64,000 nucleotides of DNA from Petaurus breviceps papuanus (GCA_028583685.1 JAMXIF010001210.1:7703184-7767183); one strand, 5' to 3'; shown: positions 1 to 11,417, numbered from the stretch's first letter. The notes: generated from the letters alone by a model not told the origin. A program made the numbers and translations.

Positions 1-284
1 CCTTAAATTAAAATATATATATTTTTTCTTCCTGTTTTCTTTGCCAAAATGAATTGCTTTTTTACTAGAAAAGACAGAATTAATAAACCTTAAAAGACAG
101 TGGAAACATAAGATAAAAAAGCTAGAGGGAACTTGATTTTAAGTCTCAAAGCAATAGTATCCCATAGTATGGAACAAACTGGCAGGTGTGATTGCTGTGA
201 CACTGCCAATGACCTCTGAACGATGGCAGAGAGTGCCACAGGAAAAATGTCTCCATTTAAAAACTAGGGAACCTTGTGCACATT

Positions 285-775
285 ACACTTGTTGGTGAGC
301 TAGTCTTGAATTTCTGGCAAAATTGTAGAACATATCATTAAAGTAGTGGTTGCCAAAAATCTAGAAGAGTGAGGGCTTGTCACGAACAGTCAATATGGCT
401 TTAACAAGAAGTAATAATGATAGCTTTGATCTCATTTTCTTTTTCGGACAGGACAACTATCGTGTTTGGGGAATGTCATAAGTATACTTTTATTTAGACT
501 TAAGCAAAGCAAAGCAATGAAAACATTGCCCTAGTGTTCTCCCTAGGGGTAAGATGAAATGATGAGGGCTCCCATGGTTATGGAGAGTTGATTGGATGAT
601 ATGATATGACATAAAAAATGTCATTGATGGATTGAGGCAAGAAGGGCCCTAGTAGAGTACCAAGGAATATCTTGGGTGCTGGACTATATATACTATACAA
701 TTTAACATTTATATCATTGACTTGAGTGGATGCAGAGATGACATACTTATCATTGTAACACATTCAAAGCACAGA
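285..775 (+). mobile_element. CR1/L3-type LINE fragment, reverse transcriptase region
   Basis: Degraded piece of the ORF2 reverse-transcriptase domain of a CR1/L3-class LINE. Conceptual reading shows decayed versions of the family's QHGF block (around 390-410) and of the GVPQG...LFNIFINDL block (about 650-730), in the order expected for sense orientation. It is interrupted by many stops and indels and cannot be translated. The dimeric SINE is inserted at its right end. A C-terminal CR1/L3 piece in the same orientation at 3345-3715 could be the rest of the same old copy. Class assignment is by eye. Confidence 0.6.
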
Positions 776-1094
776 CAGATTTTTTTTAAAGCAATCGGGG
801 TTAAGTAACTTGCTCAAGGTTACATGGCCAGTTATTTCTGGGTATGGTGCTGAGTATCTGAGCCCGAATTTGATCCAGGTCATCCGGACACTGGAGCCAG
901 TGCTCTTACTCGCTGAGCCACCTGGCTGCCCCTAAGCAATTGGGGTTAAGTAACTTGCTCAAGGTTACACGGCCAGGTGTTTCTGGGTGGGTGCTAAGTG
1001 TCTGAGCCCGGGATTCGATCTCCAGGTCTTCTCAACACTGGAGCCGGTGCTCTTACTCGCTGTGCTACCTGGCCGCCCCACACAGACAGATTTT
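770..1094 (-). mobile_element. Dimeric tRNA-derived SINE (type A), with TSD
   Basis: Two head-to-tail SINE units in antisense orientation, right arm 784-932 and left arm 933-1080. They are flanked by one perfect 14-bp target-site duplication, cacagacagatttt, at 770-783 and 1081-1094. A T-run next to the left duplication is the reversed poly(A) tail. Each unit starts GGGGC(A/G)GCCAGG, has an A-box-like stretch (GGTGGCTCAGCGAGTAAGAG in the right arm, GTAGCACAGCGAG in the left) and a B-box-like motif near GATCGAATCC. No duplication separates the units, so the dimer was inserted as one cDNA by LINE machinery. Same structure as the copy at 35854-36158. Confidence 0.85.
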
Positions 1095-1145
1095 GATAGT
1101 CCAGAATAGTGGTTCTCAAACTGTGACTTGTGGACCTATCACCCT

Positions 1146-1372
1146 AATAGGTAGGCAGGTGGTGCAGTGGCTAGAGCACTGCACCTGGCATCAGGAAGGC
1201 CTGAGTTAAAATTCAGTTTCAGAAACTAAGTAGTTATGTGACCTTGGGCAAGTCCATCTGTCTCAGTTTCCTTGATTGTAAAATGAGGGTTAGTGGCATC
1301 TATTCCTTGAGTCTTTGTAAGGATTAAATGAAATATTTGTAAAGCACTTAGTATAGTGTTGGCATATCTTAA
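1146..1372 (+). mobile_element. MIR-class CORE-SINE
   Basis: tRNA-like head (gtggtgcagtggctagagca), then 'cctgagttaaaattcagt', the core 'tgtgaccttgggcaagtc', 'ctcagtttcctt' and an L2-like tail ending near 'aaagcacttagtatagtg'. It lies inside the hAT-like fossil and is followed directly by the TTCC microsatellite. Confidence 0.8.
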
Positions 1373-1377
1373 TAAGT

Positions 1378-1474
1378 CCTCCCTCCCTCCCTCCCTCCCT
1401 TCCTTGTTTCCTTCCTTCCTTCCTTCCTTCCTTCCTTCCTTCCTTCCTTCCTTCCTTCCTTCCTTCCTTCCTTC
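1378..1474. repeat. (CCCT)n/(TTCC)n microsatellite
   Basis: About 97 bp of CCCT units grading into uninterrupted TTCC units. It produces long K/E/G/R open frames on the minus strand that are not genes. Confidence 0.97.
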
Positions 1475-2169
1475 TTCTTTTAGAGGGTTCAAGAGTCAAA
1501 ACTATTTTCATAAATAATAATAATATATTATTTTCCTATAAAATATCCCATCCCTTTTCAACTACATATCTGTGTGAGGCCAAATTTTCTTATATACTTC
1601 AAAATAACATATCACAAAAGATTTAGTAAAGAAGTAGATATGAAAATCTCATTTTCTTCTATCAAGGCAGACATTAAAGAGACTTGAAAAAATACAATGA
1701 AAACACTTTTCCCACTAATTTTGAGAAAATAAATATTTATTATGGAAATGATTTATTTTGAATTATCTAGCCTTAAGAAAATGATAGAGAAAATGCTAAG
1801 AATGCAGTTTAAACGTATGCCTTTTGTAATTTTTGAGAGCTGATTGTTAAACATTTATCAGCACATCCCTGGACATAATCTACATAAGCAAAAATTCTTC
1901 AAGATCCTCAATAAAATTTATGAGTGTACAATGGAAGGCTAACATGGTTAAGATTCACTAGTCTAGAACATTAGGAAGAATCTCATAAAAGGAAGTTAAT
2001 CAATGTAGATAATAATCAAATTGAGAGTGCTTGACAATTCAATAGATAGGATGCTATACTTTGAAAAGATTATTTTATTAATAACTGATTTTATATACAG
2101 AATGCAAAGAAGGTTTTTTTTCATTTTTTATTTTTATTTATATTTTGTTTATATTATATTTATATTTAT

Positions 2170-2590
2170 ATTTGTGAAGGACAGGACTGACCTTGAGACA
2201 TTCTCCCCTTCTACTCAATGTTGGGCTGAACCTTATCCAACTGGGTGAGCTTAGTTCTTTTAAAGAGTAAAGAGAATCTAACCTAGGTGAATTCAGGCCA
2301 ATTATTTTGTTCTGGTAAGACTGGGTAGAGGATAGATGCTTCTTTTTAATAGATTGCTGGAGGCAATGTTCTGGGTAAAGAGGAGTCTCATTATGTAAGA
2401 GTGAAATAATCACATTCATGGCCCCACCATTAGAATAAGCCCACCTCTCATTATAACACTCATTCTTTCATCAATTATTAGTCAATCAGAGTTGATTTCT
2501 ACACATCAGGGACAATCCCTTTTCTAAGGGTATTAAATCTTTTGACAGTTGCCAAGTTTCATCTTTGGTTTTCAAAGAGCCACTGACCTC
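2170..2590. other. Unassigned, repeat-like single stretch
   Basis: Moderately complex sequence beginning TGTGAAGGACAGGAC and containing a CCAAT-type motif (tcaatcagagttgattt near 2485). It resembles marsupial LTR U3 sequence in texture, but I see no poly(A) signal arrangement, matching ends or target duplication. Left unassigned; an endogenous retroviral LTR fossil is only a possibility. Confidence 0.25.
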
Positions 2591-2593
2591 AAT

Positions 2594-2700
2594 TTATAAT
2601 TAATTAATAAATCAATAATTTTAATAATATTTAATAATTAATATATTATTAATTATTAATAAATAATAAATAAATAATAAATTTATTATTAATTACCTCT
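2594..2700. repeat. AT-rich low-complexity (TTAA/TAAT)n tract
   Basis: Almost pure A/T run of irregular taat, attaat and aataaat units. Confidence 0.95.
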
Positions 2701-2815
2701 AGGTAATTAACTCTGTCTCAGACTTGTTTTTTGTCTCATCCTGAAGTCAAGAAGACATGAGAATGTTTACCTGAGACATTTAAGTAATTATGTCTCTTTT
2801 CACAAGTCATTTACA

Positions 2816-2872
2816 ATATACACACAAATACATGTGTGTATATACATATATGTGTATATACACATGTATCAT
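2816..2872. repeat. Alternating TG/CA-TA tract, self-complementary
   Basis: Alternating purine-pyrimidine sequence (tacacacaaata... to ...atacacatgta) whose two halves are imperfect inverted repeats. Confidence 0.8.
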
Positions 2873-3059
2873 CATCATGTGAAAACTCAATAAGGATAAG
2901 TGTAAACTACTGTATTTGTTTTAAAAATCATCTTTAAAATACAAGATGGGAGAGATATGGCTAAATAGTAGCTTATGTAAAAATGACTTGTAGATTTTAA
3001 GCACTACAATCTTCCAGTGAGTTAACATTATAACATGTTAAGAAAATCCCTCCAATGTT

Positions 3060-3238
3060 AGGATGATGCTTGAAGAGATTAAGAGCTACAAGGAATATTA
3101 GAGGCAATATAGTCCATCTTTGGAGGAAAGTAAGACCCAGATGGGGTGAATTGCTCAAGGTTTTACAAGTCGTAATCAGAGCCAGGATCCTAAATGAACT
3201 CACTCCAGAGGGAGTGCTCTTTCTACTTAAGTGATATT
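3060..3238 (-). mobile_element. MIR-related CORE-SINE fragment
   Basis: Antisense core features: 'gaggaaagtaagacccag', 'gaattgctcaaggttttac', 'agagccaggatcctaaat' and 'gagtgctctttctac', in the order of the reversed MIR core and head. Diverged. Confidence 0.55.
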
Positions 3239-3344
3239 AACAGTGTCCTGAACAGAGGAAATCATAGCAGTTCTGTGACATTGGCGATTATCACAGCAAA
3301 TGACTCTTGGTCGTTGGCAATATTCAAGCTGAATCTCCAGTGTT

Positions 3345-3715
3345 TTGTTTAATCTGGTATGTCACATTTTTGGAAAGACATCAGAAAACCAGTTACCTTC
3401 TAGGGAGGTAAATCTGAATAATGAAGGGTCTTGAGAATATGCCATATGAAGATTGTTTGAAGGAACTGGAGGGGTTTAGCCTGAAGATCTGAAAATTCAG
3501 AGGGATCTCCAGCACTGGTTTCAATTCAATTCACAGGTTAAAAAAAAAAGGTCCTGTGACTCTACTCAGTCACAGGTTAAAAGTTGAAAAGAGGACAATT
3601 TAAGCTTGGTATAATGTAGAAATTAGTGCTATCTGAAATAAATGAAATAGACTGACTTCAAAGAGAGTAGTTTTCCTGTTATGAGAAGTCTTTGAAGCTT
3701 TCCAAAAGCTTGGAC
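3345..3715 (+). mobile_element. CR1/L3-type LINE, ORF2 C-terminal end and tail
   Basis: Decayed C-terminal ORF2 of the CR1/L3 class. 'gggtcttgagaatatgccat' followed by 'gaagattgtttgaaggaact' reads as the family's GLE.MPYED.LKEL motif, followed by a FSL... remnant. Further on, 'gttgaaaagaggacaattta' then 'gcttggtataatgtag' corresponds to the conserved RKFHLNMRKNF region. Heavily mutated, not translatable. Confidence 0.65.
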
Positions 3716-3729
3716 ATTTTTGTTTGTTT

Positions 3730-3945
3730 TAGTCATTTTCTGTCTTGACCAACTCTTCATGACCACTTTTGGGGTTTTCTTGGCAAAAATCCTAGAGTGA
3801 TTTGTCATTGCCTTCTCTAACTTATTTTACAGATGAGAAAACTCAGGCAAAGGGGGTTAAGTGAATTGCCCAGGGTCCCTTATCTAGTAAGTGGTTGAAG
3901 CTAGATTTGAACTCATGAAGATAGATCAAGAACCTAGCCTACATT
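3730..3945 (-). mobile_element. MAR1-type CORE-SINE
   Basis: Antisense MAR1: the RTE-like tail appears first ('cttcatgaccacttttgggg', 'ttttcttggcaaaaatcct'), then 'ttattttacagatgagaaaa', 'gaattgcccagggtc' and a diverged head. The tail-core-head order identifies the family. Confidence 0.75.
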
Positions 3946-3977
3946 TTAAATAACAAGTAGTCTTCCAAACTTTATAG

Positions 3978-4145
3978 AGTAGTTAGGTGGTATAGTGGAT
4001 AGAGTGCTGGGTCTGGAGTCATAAAGACTCATCTTTCTGAGTTCAAATCTGACTTCAAACACTTACTAGCTATGTGACCCTGGGCATTTGACTTAACCCT
4101 ATTTGTTTGAGTTTTCTCATTTTTCTATTGCTCTAGGAAAAGTAT
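3978..4145 (+). mobile_element. MIR/MAR1 CORE-SINE fragment
   Basis: Head 'ttaggtggtatagtggatag', then 'ctgagttcaaatctgac', 'cacttactagctatgtgacc' and a decaying 'tttgagttttctca' core. The 3' part is lost. Confidence 0.8.
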
Positions 4146-5195
4146 AACAGTAATACAGGATGAAAACACTACTTTTGAGATGATGTCTTGCTAGTGATGT
4201 TCATTAAATATTTGTTCAATGAATGACTGAATAGGAAACTCATATTTTAAGCAATTTTATACTCTATCAAAATCACATCAAGATGATAATTTGCTAAATA
4301 GTTCCCAATTCAATTTTTGAATTAAATAGTGTAATTTTCAAACATCTATCATTTTTTTAGATTGACTCATAGCTCATAGCTGGGTTCCAATGTAATAGGC
4401 AAGACCAGTGGGAAATCATAGGGGAAAAAAAAATTGATCTTACAGGAAATGTAGCTATTTTTTAAAAGCACATGGTAGGGGTCCCTTGCAAACAGTGCAA
4501 TTAATGTTCCATTATAAAGTTCTTTACTTTTCTATTTTCCCAACTTATAAAGAGCCAACTATTAATGTAAGCACTTAAATGGTTACCAATACGCCTATAG
4601 AAATAGCTTCGAAGATGTGAGCACTTAGCAGAGGTTCAGCCACCTGAAATGTCAGTTGTGTCTGCCATAGTACTCACACTTCCTTTTAAAGGTACTGTTT
4701 CATTACATGGTTTTGAATTTCTCTGCTGAATTAAAGTTTGTTTTTTTAAAGGATAGAGTCCTTGGCTTTTTGCAAATTTCAACAAGGGGATATCTTAAAT
4801 TTGTTTTCAGAAAACATTATACTTTGGCACGGCATATTTTTTTGTTAAAGGAACTAAAAGTATAATATATCTGTAGATTTTTTAAAATAAATATTGTATG
4901 GCTCCAGTAAACTGATTTTGTAATGCAACTGTGAAGTAGATTTAGTTTTCCTTATGGCCCTAAAAAACAAGAGTAAGAATTTGCTCTGTGTTAATTAGTA
5001 AAAAAAGTTTGCTAGATAAATAAAATACTAAATAGACCCATAAATGTCAGTAAATCAGAATGCTAGGTGTAATAGAGATGTTTCTAATTTTCTCATTATC
5101 TAAACTTATTAACATCTATATGCTACAGTAAGCAATATAAAATTAACTCACATTTTGGTAAAGGATGTACAGTATAATAAATCAAAGTGATACTT
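4146..5195. other. No recognisable feature
   Basis: AT-rich sequence with no identifiable repeat, open frame of note or exon-like structure. Confidence 0.5.
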
Positions 5196-5199
5196 AGGA

Positions 5200-5385
5200 T
5201 ATCTGTCCTATATAGGCTCAGCTCTCCTGTTTCATAGCTTTGTGACCTTAGGCAATTTGCTTTCCTTCTCTGGACTTGAGCTTCTTCTTCCATAAAAGGA
5301 GGGAGTGGGTTAAGGGGGAGGGGGTGCACCAAGTGCTGACGATGATCAGTAAGGCCCTTTCCAATTCTAATTTTTATAAGTGTAG
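5200..5385 (+). mobile_element. MIR-class CORE-SINE fragment
   Basis: Sense core 'tttgtgaccttaggcaattt', then a 'ccttctctggacttgagctt' block and a tail with 'aaggccctttccaattcta', as in marsupial MIR copies. The head is mostly missing. Confidence 0.7.
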
Positions 5386-6395
5386 GAATTATATATTATG
5401 TTAATATTATCCCCAAATATATGGTAGAGTGAAATCAACATTTTATCTGTTTCCTATGAATGAATAGTGGTACCCAATCAATAAAGACTATCTACTTAGT
5501 TGAAGGTTATTAATCCCAGTTTTACCATATGGAGCTTAATGCTACATTTTTTCATCTGGACTGGACTCATTCTCACATGTTTGGGTTGTACTCATCTGTC
5601 TTTAATGCACAAAGTACATAGGTGGAAACCTGGGAAGGGGAGGAGGGGGAGCTTCAAGTTAGTTGTTTTATCCGTGAAATGCAAAACAGTTAGTGGGAGA
5701 TATTTGACCCTGCTGGTGGACTATTTTGTTGTACAGTAGATGAAACCAATACATGTATTTCTCTATCAGTGAAAAATCACAAAATGATTTGACCTTATTA
5801 ATAAAGCCCTCTTTGATGGCAGTGGAAATAGTCCATTTGATTATATAATGTGTAATCAACTCACAGAATAAAAATCCTTGTCCTACCCCACATACAGTCA
5901 TGAAATTAAATAAGTGGTTTATCATATGACACTAGTCTGAATGGACAGCTTTTCAACAGATTAAGAAAATATATTTTCATTCAAACATTGGGTTTTGTGG
6001 TGAAAGAAAATGTCAACATTACCACGCCACACTGGTGTTTGGTTAAAGATTTGGCAATACATATATCATTGTAAGCAAATAATTTTAACTAGATGGTCTA
6101 TTTGTAAAGGTTTTAATGATTTCCATTATTTGGTACCTTAACTTATTAAACTGGCACATTCTTTTCCCTGTGCATTTTCAAAATAACATTGAAAGATAAT
6201 TGAATTAATTCTTTAAAAGAAAAGTCTCAAGACAGTAATAAATTTTATAATGCCCGTTAATTTTTAAAATCAAATTTGAAAGGAGTTTCTTCAGTCATAG
6301 AACAAAGTATGAATTGAACCTCTAGGGAAAATGACATAATTCAATTAAGTGCAAGCAGAGATAATTGTCGTCCTCTCTCTAAGACATATAGTTTC
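5386..6395. other. No recognisable feature
   Basis: AT-rich, apparently unique sequence. Small open frames here have no recognisable similarity or codon structure. Confidence 0.5.
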
Positions 6396-6662
6396 AGGTT
6401 GTTGTTGCTGAGTCTTTCAGTTTTGCCTGACTGTGTGACCCCCATGGACAAAAGTCCATGGGGTGTTCTTGGTAAAGATACTGGAGGGATTTGCCTTTCT
6501 TCTGCAGTGTCCCTCTTTCACAGATGGGGAACTGAGGCAAATATGGGTTAAAAGACTTGTCTAGGGTCATAGAGCTGGTAAGAATCTTAAGCCATATTCA
6601 AATTTAGATCTTCCTGACTCCAAACCCAGTGCTCTATTCATTCCATCACCTAGCAGTTCCTA
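6396..6662 (-). mobile_element. MAR1-type CORE-SINE
   Basis: Nearly complete antisense copy: 'gttgttgttgctgagtcttt' tail, 'ttcttggtaaagatactgga', 'gatggggaactgaggcaaa', 'gacttgtctagggtcat', 'gatcttcctgactccaaac' and a head ending 'ccatcacctagcagttcc'. Confidence 0.85.
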
Positions 6663-7145
6663 TTCTTTCAAGCACATTCCGCCCCAAAAATGGTCCCATC
6701 TGTTTTTTCCAGAAATATTTCACATGATCCTTCCCTCCTTCATTCTACTTTATGCACCCTCTATGTGACATTTCTCTCAGTCTTTATACAGACTGACACT
6801 TATTCTTAGAATTCTCTTTCTGCACACATTCACTTCTCAAAATTCTTCATTGCTTTTAAGGTTCAGAAACTTCCTAAAGTCTTTCCTCCTCCCACCAGTT
6901 GACATGCCTTCTCCCTTACCTATGTTGTATGCATTTTCTATTTCCTTCTCTGCAGACATACATGCATGCACACATACATATCTATCTATCTATCCATCCA
7001 TCCATCAATTTTTTTCTCCCAAGTAGAATGTGCCTTCCTTCAACCTATAGACTATTTTTATTTTTACCTTTGTGTTCTTAGCCTCCGCCTCAGTTCCTGG
7101 CACGGAGTTGCTAGGATATATTATACTCAATAAATATATATTTAA
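6663..7145 (+). mobile_element. L2 LINE 3' end
   Basis: Sense L2 C-terminal and 3' UTR: pyrimidine-rich 'aaacttcctaaagtctttcc' (the Pro/Ser-rich ORF2 tail), then a decayed 'cctcagttcctggcacgg' and 'actcaataaatatatattta' terminus. A TA/TC simple repeat sits near 6960-7005. Confidence 0.6.
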
Positions 7146-8535
7146 TTTCATTGGATTGAAATGGGGTGGAGTGAGAGGGAGGAAGAAAAAGGCAATGACA
7201 AAGAGAAGTGGAAAGGAGAAAGAGAAAGGGGAAAGGAGAAAGACTTTTTTGTACAAAATAAAGTAATAAAATGGTTAATCTGTAGATTTAACTCTGCACA
7301 TTTTCCTTATTATTATGATTTTATACAGTGAAGCCAACAAATACAAGTAGCTTCTAAACTGATAATTATTTAGTGTGTGCACTGTAACCTTTGAGGGTCT
7401 CTGACAATTGTATTTTCCTGACCTCAGAGTGAAAAATCAGCCACATTAGACATTTTGTCCTTTTTTGTAGTTATGTGTTAGCTGAAATGCATTGCTTTGT
7501 TCAAAGTTTATTTTATAATGCATACCCATCATTGACCCAGATTCCTATTTCATAAATGAATTTCAAGAAGTTTCATATTCATCTAATACATAGAAAAAAT
7601 TTCTATAAGCAGCAGACACAAATACAGTGTTGGATGTATTCCTTTGAATGAGCCAAAGTGAGCCAAAGGAATATTCAGATGGGAGTTTACTTTTGTGGAA
7701 CATGAGAAATTAGTCAATTCTGAAAGCATTGTCCAAAAAAATCTGGACAGTTTGAGAATCTCAAATATTCACATAAGGGTTTCTAAATTTTTTTTTAGAT
7801 AAACCCAGCCCCCTTGTCCCTCCTTCCCTGTGACAAACTCATGAGTCACCTGCTCAGCCATGTTCACTCTAATTCTGAGACCCACTTGTAGTGTTCAATC
7901 AGTATAGTTTCAGCAGGATCCTATCTAATGGCAGACCTTTACTGAGACAGGCAGTTAATGGGAACAGTAGCAGGCCCTGAGGTATGTTTATACAGTCAGT
8001 ATCACTTCCTCCACTCCTATGATATATTAACTACTTCTGAAGTTTCCCGGCTGTTTCAGCCGATAAATAATGGCAGTGGGAGCCCATATTTAACCTTCAC
8101 TGTAGAGCCTGGATACTTTGTAGTCAACGTCTTTTATCTCTTTGGTTATCTGGAAGAAATTTCCAAAAGACCTGGCAATATACAAACTGCATGATTCTAC
8201 CTCTGTAAAACCCTTCCTTCCACCAGTGAGGAGGAATATTTGAAGGTGATCAGTGTGATTTGCCTTTGTGACAGTCAAAAACAAAATCACCTCTCTATTT
8301 TATGTCAGGTAGCATATGGAGTTAGTTCTTCTACAACAAAGGATCTGTGCTTTGGTGAAGGGAAAGGGCATTTAAAGAAATCTCTGACGTTAAATGACGG
8401 CTGTTGGATCCTGCTGGAGCATACCAGCATGGTTGTGTCTACACACCCTGGCTGCATAGGTTCGATATATTTTACTTTTCATGGCCTGGGAACTGAGGTG
8501 GATGGTGTGCCTCATGCTAAAACTTAGCTTATTCT
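7146..8535. other. No recognisable gene; apparently unique sequence
   Basis: A purine-rich patch (7170-7245) is followed by complex sequence with no repeat I can name. A 78-codon open frame at 7958-8194 has no recognisable motif and no codon signature, so I do not call it a gene. Confidence 0.4.
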
Positions 8536-8694
8536 GTTTTTGTTTTTTTTGCTTTTTGGTGGGGCAGTTGGGGTTAAGTGACTTGCCCAAGGTCACACAA
8601 CTAGTTTTTGTGTTAAGTGTCTGAAGCCAGATTTGAACTCGGGTCCTCCTGACTCCAGGGCTGGTGCTCTATTCACTGTACCACCTAGCCACCC
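8536..8694 (-). mobile_element. tRNA-derived SINE, type B (WSINE/WALLSI-like)
   Basis: Antisense copy: a T-rich tail with 'gctttttggtggggcagt', then 'ttggggttaagtgacttgcc', 'gatttgaactcgggtcctcc', 'gactccagggctggtgctct' and 'attcactgtaccacctagcc'. The reverse complement starts GGTGGCTAGGTGG. No clear target duplication. Confidence 0.9.
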
Positions 8695-9590
8695 ATCACT
8701 GTGATTTTTTAATCTTTTGTATTCCTGCTTTTTAAAAAAGCATCAGTTCCTAGAAATGCTTCTGGATTTTACATACATGGTAGAAGAAAACTGCAATTTG
8801 TGACAAATAGATCAGTTTACATAATTAGCTCTATAAACTTCCTATGATTTGATGGATCAATTCATTTAGAGTGGGGGAAAGTAAAATCAATTGCCTTTTT
8901 AAGGGTCAGGCCTAGGCAAGAGTTGAAAGAGACATGAGCATGGAGCTGATGGTACAGGCTGAAACTTTGAGAAACCTCACCAAGTGATGATGCTGTGAGA
9001 TGACATCAGAGTCTAGCAATCAGTCAGATGGATGACTAAGAGATGAAACTCACTTGCAGTCAGCTACATCACTGAGGAATTGGATTACTCTCACCCCAGT
9101 GCTGTGGCAACCCCTCTGTCTGAACTCTCCTCCATTCACCCTCTTACTATCATGAACACATATAGCATAGACTACTTTCTACTTTTGTTTTCCATCAAAA
9201 TTAGATCACCCAATGAAGAGAGGTCCCTTTTGTTCTTTTTTTTTTTTTTTTGGTCTTGATATATTTCTACCTTCCCACCATTCTTTTCTCCCTTCTCTCC
9301 TAATCCATATGAATTGAAATCCCTGGGGTGAACAGACTGTGCATCCTATCCTGTTTCTCTCCATTGTTTTCAAATCTCCTTTGCCTGATTCCTTCCTTTA
9401 CTTTCAAACATGTATATTTCTCATACATTGGAGGGGGAAAAAAATCCTTCATGTGATCTCCTCTAGCTTTGATTCAATTTCCATCTCTCCTTTCAATCAA
9501 ATTTCTCAAAGGAGTAGTTTTCTTCCTTCCCTCTCTCTTCTTAATATAATCCTTTCTGTATACCAAATTAGATAAGCTTTCCTAAAATGT
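8695..9590. other. No recognisable feature
   Basis: No repeat family or gene recognised. A T-run at 9236-9251 and pyrimidine-rich sequence beyond 9260 may be a decayed L1 or L2 3' region. Confidence 0.4.
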
Positions 9591-9659
9591 TGTTTTGACC
9601 ACTGTAGTCTCAGGATTAAAACTACAAAAACAAACAAACAAACAAAAAACTCTGCTATA

Positions 9660-10125
9660 CTGGCTCCTCTATGCTTCTGAATAAAGTCTAAATATTTTTT
9701 TTTAACCTGGTATTGGAATCCACACATTTCGACTCTTACCTACAATTCCTGTGTTAAGTCCAATCATTTCTCTACTGGAACTTTATTTGCAGCAAAAACT
9801 AGTCTACTTGTTATCTCCCCCACCCCCCACATGCATCGAATTATCTTTTCTCTGTATTTCTGCTCCTTCTGTTGCTGCTACCTCGAATAATCAGTATTTC
9901 AAAATTCTAACCATTTTTGACCATTCTCAAAATCACTTTCCTCTAAAAAGCTTTCCCTGCTTATACTGGTTAAGTTATGCTTTTTCTTTGTTTTTAGCTC
10001 CTGCAACATACTTTCTATGTCACTCATGTGAAATTTAACATAAACTGTCTCTCAGCATAATTATTGTATACTGTGTATTTGGCTAGATTTTAAAATTTGG
10101 AACATCAGGACAATCTTTTATTCAT
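9660..10125 (+). mobile_element. L2 LINE fragment, ORF2 C-terminal region
   Basis: Sense L2: pyrimidine-rich coding remnant with 'cctacaattcctgtgttaag', 'tctgtatttctgctccttct' and 'aaaagctttccctgcttat', matching the order of the L2 C-terminal ORF2 and early 3' UTR. Diverged. Confidence 0.5.
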
Positions 10126-10356
10126 CTTTGTCACTCAAACAAATCATCAAACCCAGTGATTCATACTTTGTAATAATTATTAACTTACTAATAAATTATA
10201 ATGCCTTGGACACAAGTAAGTATGAGGGAGTTAGTGTCATCTCTGAAGATTTGCTGGATTTGTGTTTTCATCAGAGGTTGCTCCTTCCAATCAACAGTGC
10301 AGATCACAACTTACCATTGCCTTTCTGTCCTGTGTGACTCTTTGTCCCTGTCCTCT

Positions 10357-10617
10357 TGTAATATTCCACAGGGGGCAAACTAATCTTGTTGTAGTCCTTG
10401 AAACGGAGTGAATATTAATGAAGCACAAGGGGTACCTCCCAGCTCCTCCCCATTAACCTTTGCTCTTGCTACGTGATTGGTCCAATGCCTTTTCTGCTCA
10501 AGATAATGCTTTGTTGACGTCCTTTATGCCACATTTCCTGTGCAACTCTTTATTAGTAAAGCTGTTGCAATCTGCTCATAGCTGGCATGTCTCCATTGCC
10601 CCTTGAGTGACCACACA
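10357..10617 (+). mobile_element. Possible endogenous retrovirus solo LTR fossil (class I-like)
   Basis: About 260 bp bounded by TGTAATATTCC and CCACACA. It has a CCAAT-type element (gtgattggtccaatgcc), an R-like block (ctttattagtaaagctgttg) and a U5-like end (gtctccattgccccttgagt). The layout resembles a short gammaretrovirus-type LTR. No target duplication was found, and no internal retroviral sequence lies beside it. Old, low-certainty call. Confidence 0.4.
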
Positions 10618-10828
10618 GCTTAAACTCTTGAGAATGTAGGTTTCCATACATATATCCATATCTGCTATAAAGATAATGAAATTAAAAAGGTAAACCTTTT
10701 CTTTAATTAGGAGGTTAGGGTCATTAAAAGCATTGTGTCATGTACAAAATTCAAACTTACCTTAGATAAGATCCAGATGAACTCTATTCAGAAATACTAT
10801 CTGGAGACTCATGACGTTTTCTTATCGA

Positions 10829-11076
10829 GTTATAATTCAGTCATGTCTGACACTTCCTCACCCCGTTTGGGTTTTTCTTAATAAAAATAAGGTAGTGGTT
10901 TGCCATTTCCTTTTCCAGCTCATTTTACAGATAAGGAAACTGAGGTGAGTAGTGTTCAGCGAGTAACTTGAGGTCCCATAACTGGTCAATGTCTTGAGGC
11001 CAAATTTGAGCTCAGGGAAAAGAGACTTTCCTAACTCCAAGCCTGATACCCTATCTGTAGCACCAACTACTTGTCC
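10829..11076 (-). mobile_element. MAR1-type CORE-SINE
   Basis: Antisense MAR1: 'attcagtcatgtctgacact' tail, 'ggtttgccatttccttttcc', 'cattttacagataaggaaac', 'aggccaaatttgagctcagg' and a head near 'tatctgtagcaccaactact'. Confidence 0.8.
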
Positions 11077-11417
11077 CATTCTATCAAAGAGAGAAATATT
11101 AATGGACCAACTTTATGGACTATTCATTCAGCTACATATCTGGACACTAGACATTCTTCCTCCTTTTTTTCCCTTTGTAAGTTATTTGGCAAAATTTTAA
11201 AAATAATTGTGGATGTCATTTAGATCTGAAATTTGATGCAAAAGTTATCCATATTTTCTCACTCTTCTCTTTATTCACTGACAAAAAATAAGTTTTATAG
11301 TATTGTCTTAGTGTTTAGAAGAATATGCTTTTCCCCTAGCTTGAAAATAAATGCTTCCATATCCTCATTTTTATTTTATTTTTCACTCTAGCATAGACCA
11401 CTATTTGTCTACTTGGT

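Larger units (their letters stand above)
1101..1962. mobile_element. hAT-like non-autonomous DNA transposon fossil, split
   Basis: The left end (1102-1122) carries the typical 'agtggttctcaaact' terminal sequence of an old mammalian hAT-type element. The right end (about 1940-1961) is an imperfect inverted counterpart. The interior from 1483 has the recognisable body: 'aactattttcataa' early on, a 'cagacattaaagagacttg' block near 1667, and 'ttcaagatcctcaataa' near 1897. It is split by a MIR and a TTCC microsatellite (1146-1474). I could not identify a convincing 8-bp target duplication. The subfamily is not named. Confidence 0.5.

Noticed and set aside
784-1080. Tandem ~148-bp units as a CRISPR-like or satellite array
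   Set aside because: Only two units, with SINE promoter boxes, a tail and a target duplication: a dimeric SINE in a vertebrate genome.
1226-1511. Open frames rich in K-E-G-R repeats on the minus strand
   Set aside because: They are translations of the TTCC microsatellite.
7958-8194. 78-codon open frame in apparently unique sequence
   Set aside because: No recognisable domain, codon bias or splice/promoter context; frames of this length arise by chance in a 64-kb window.
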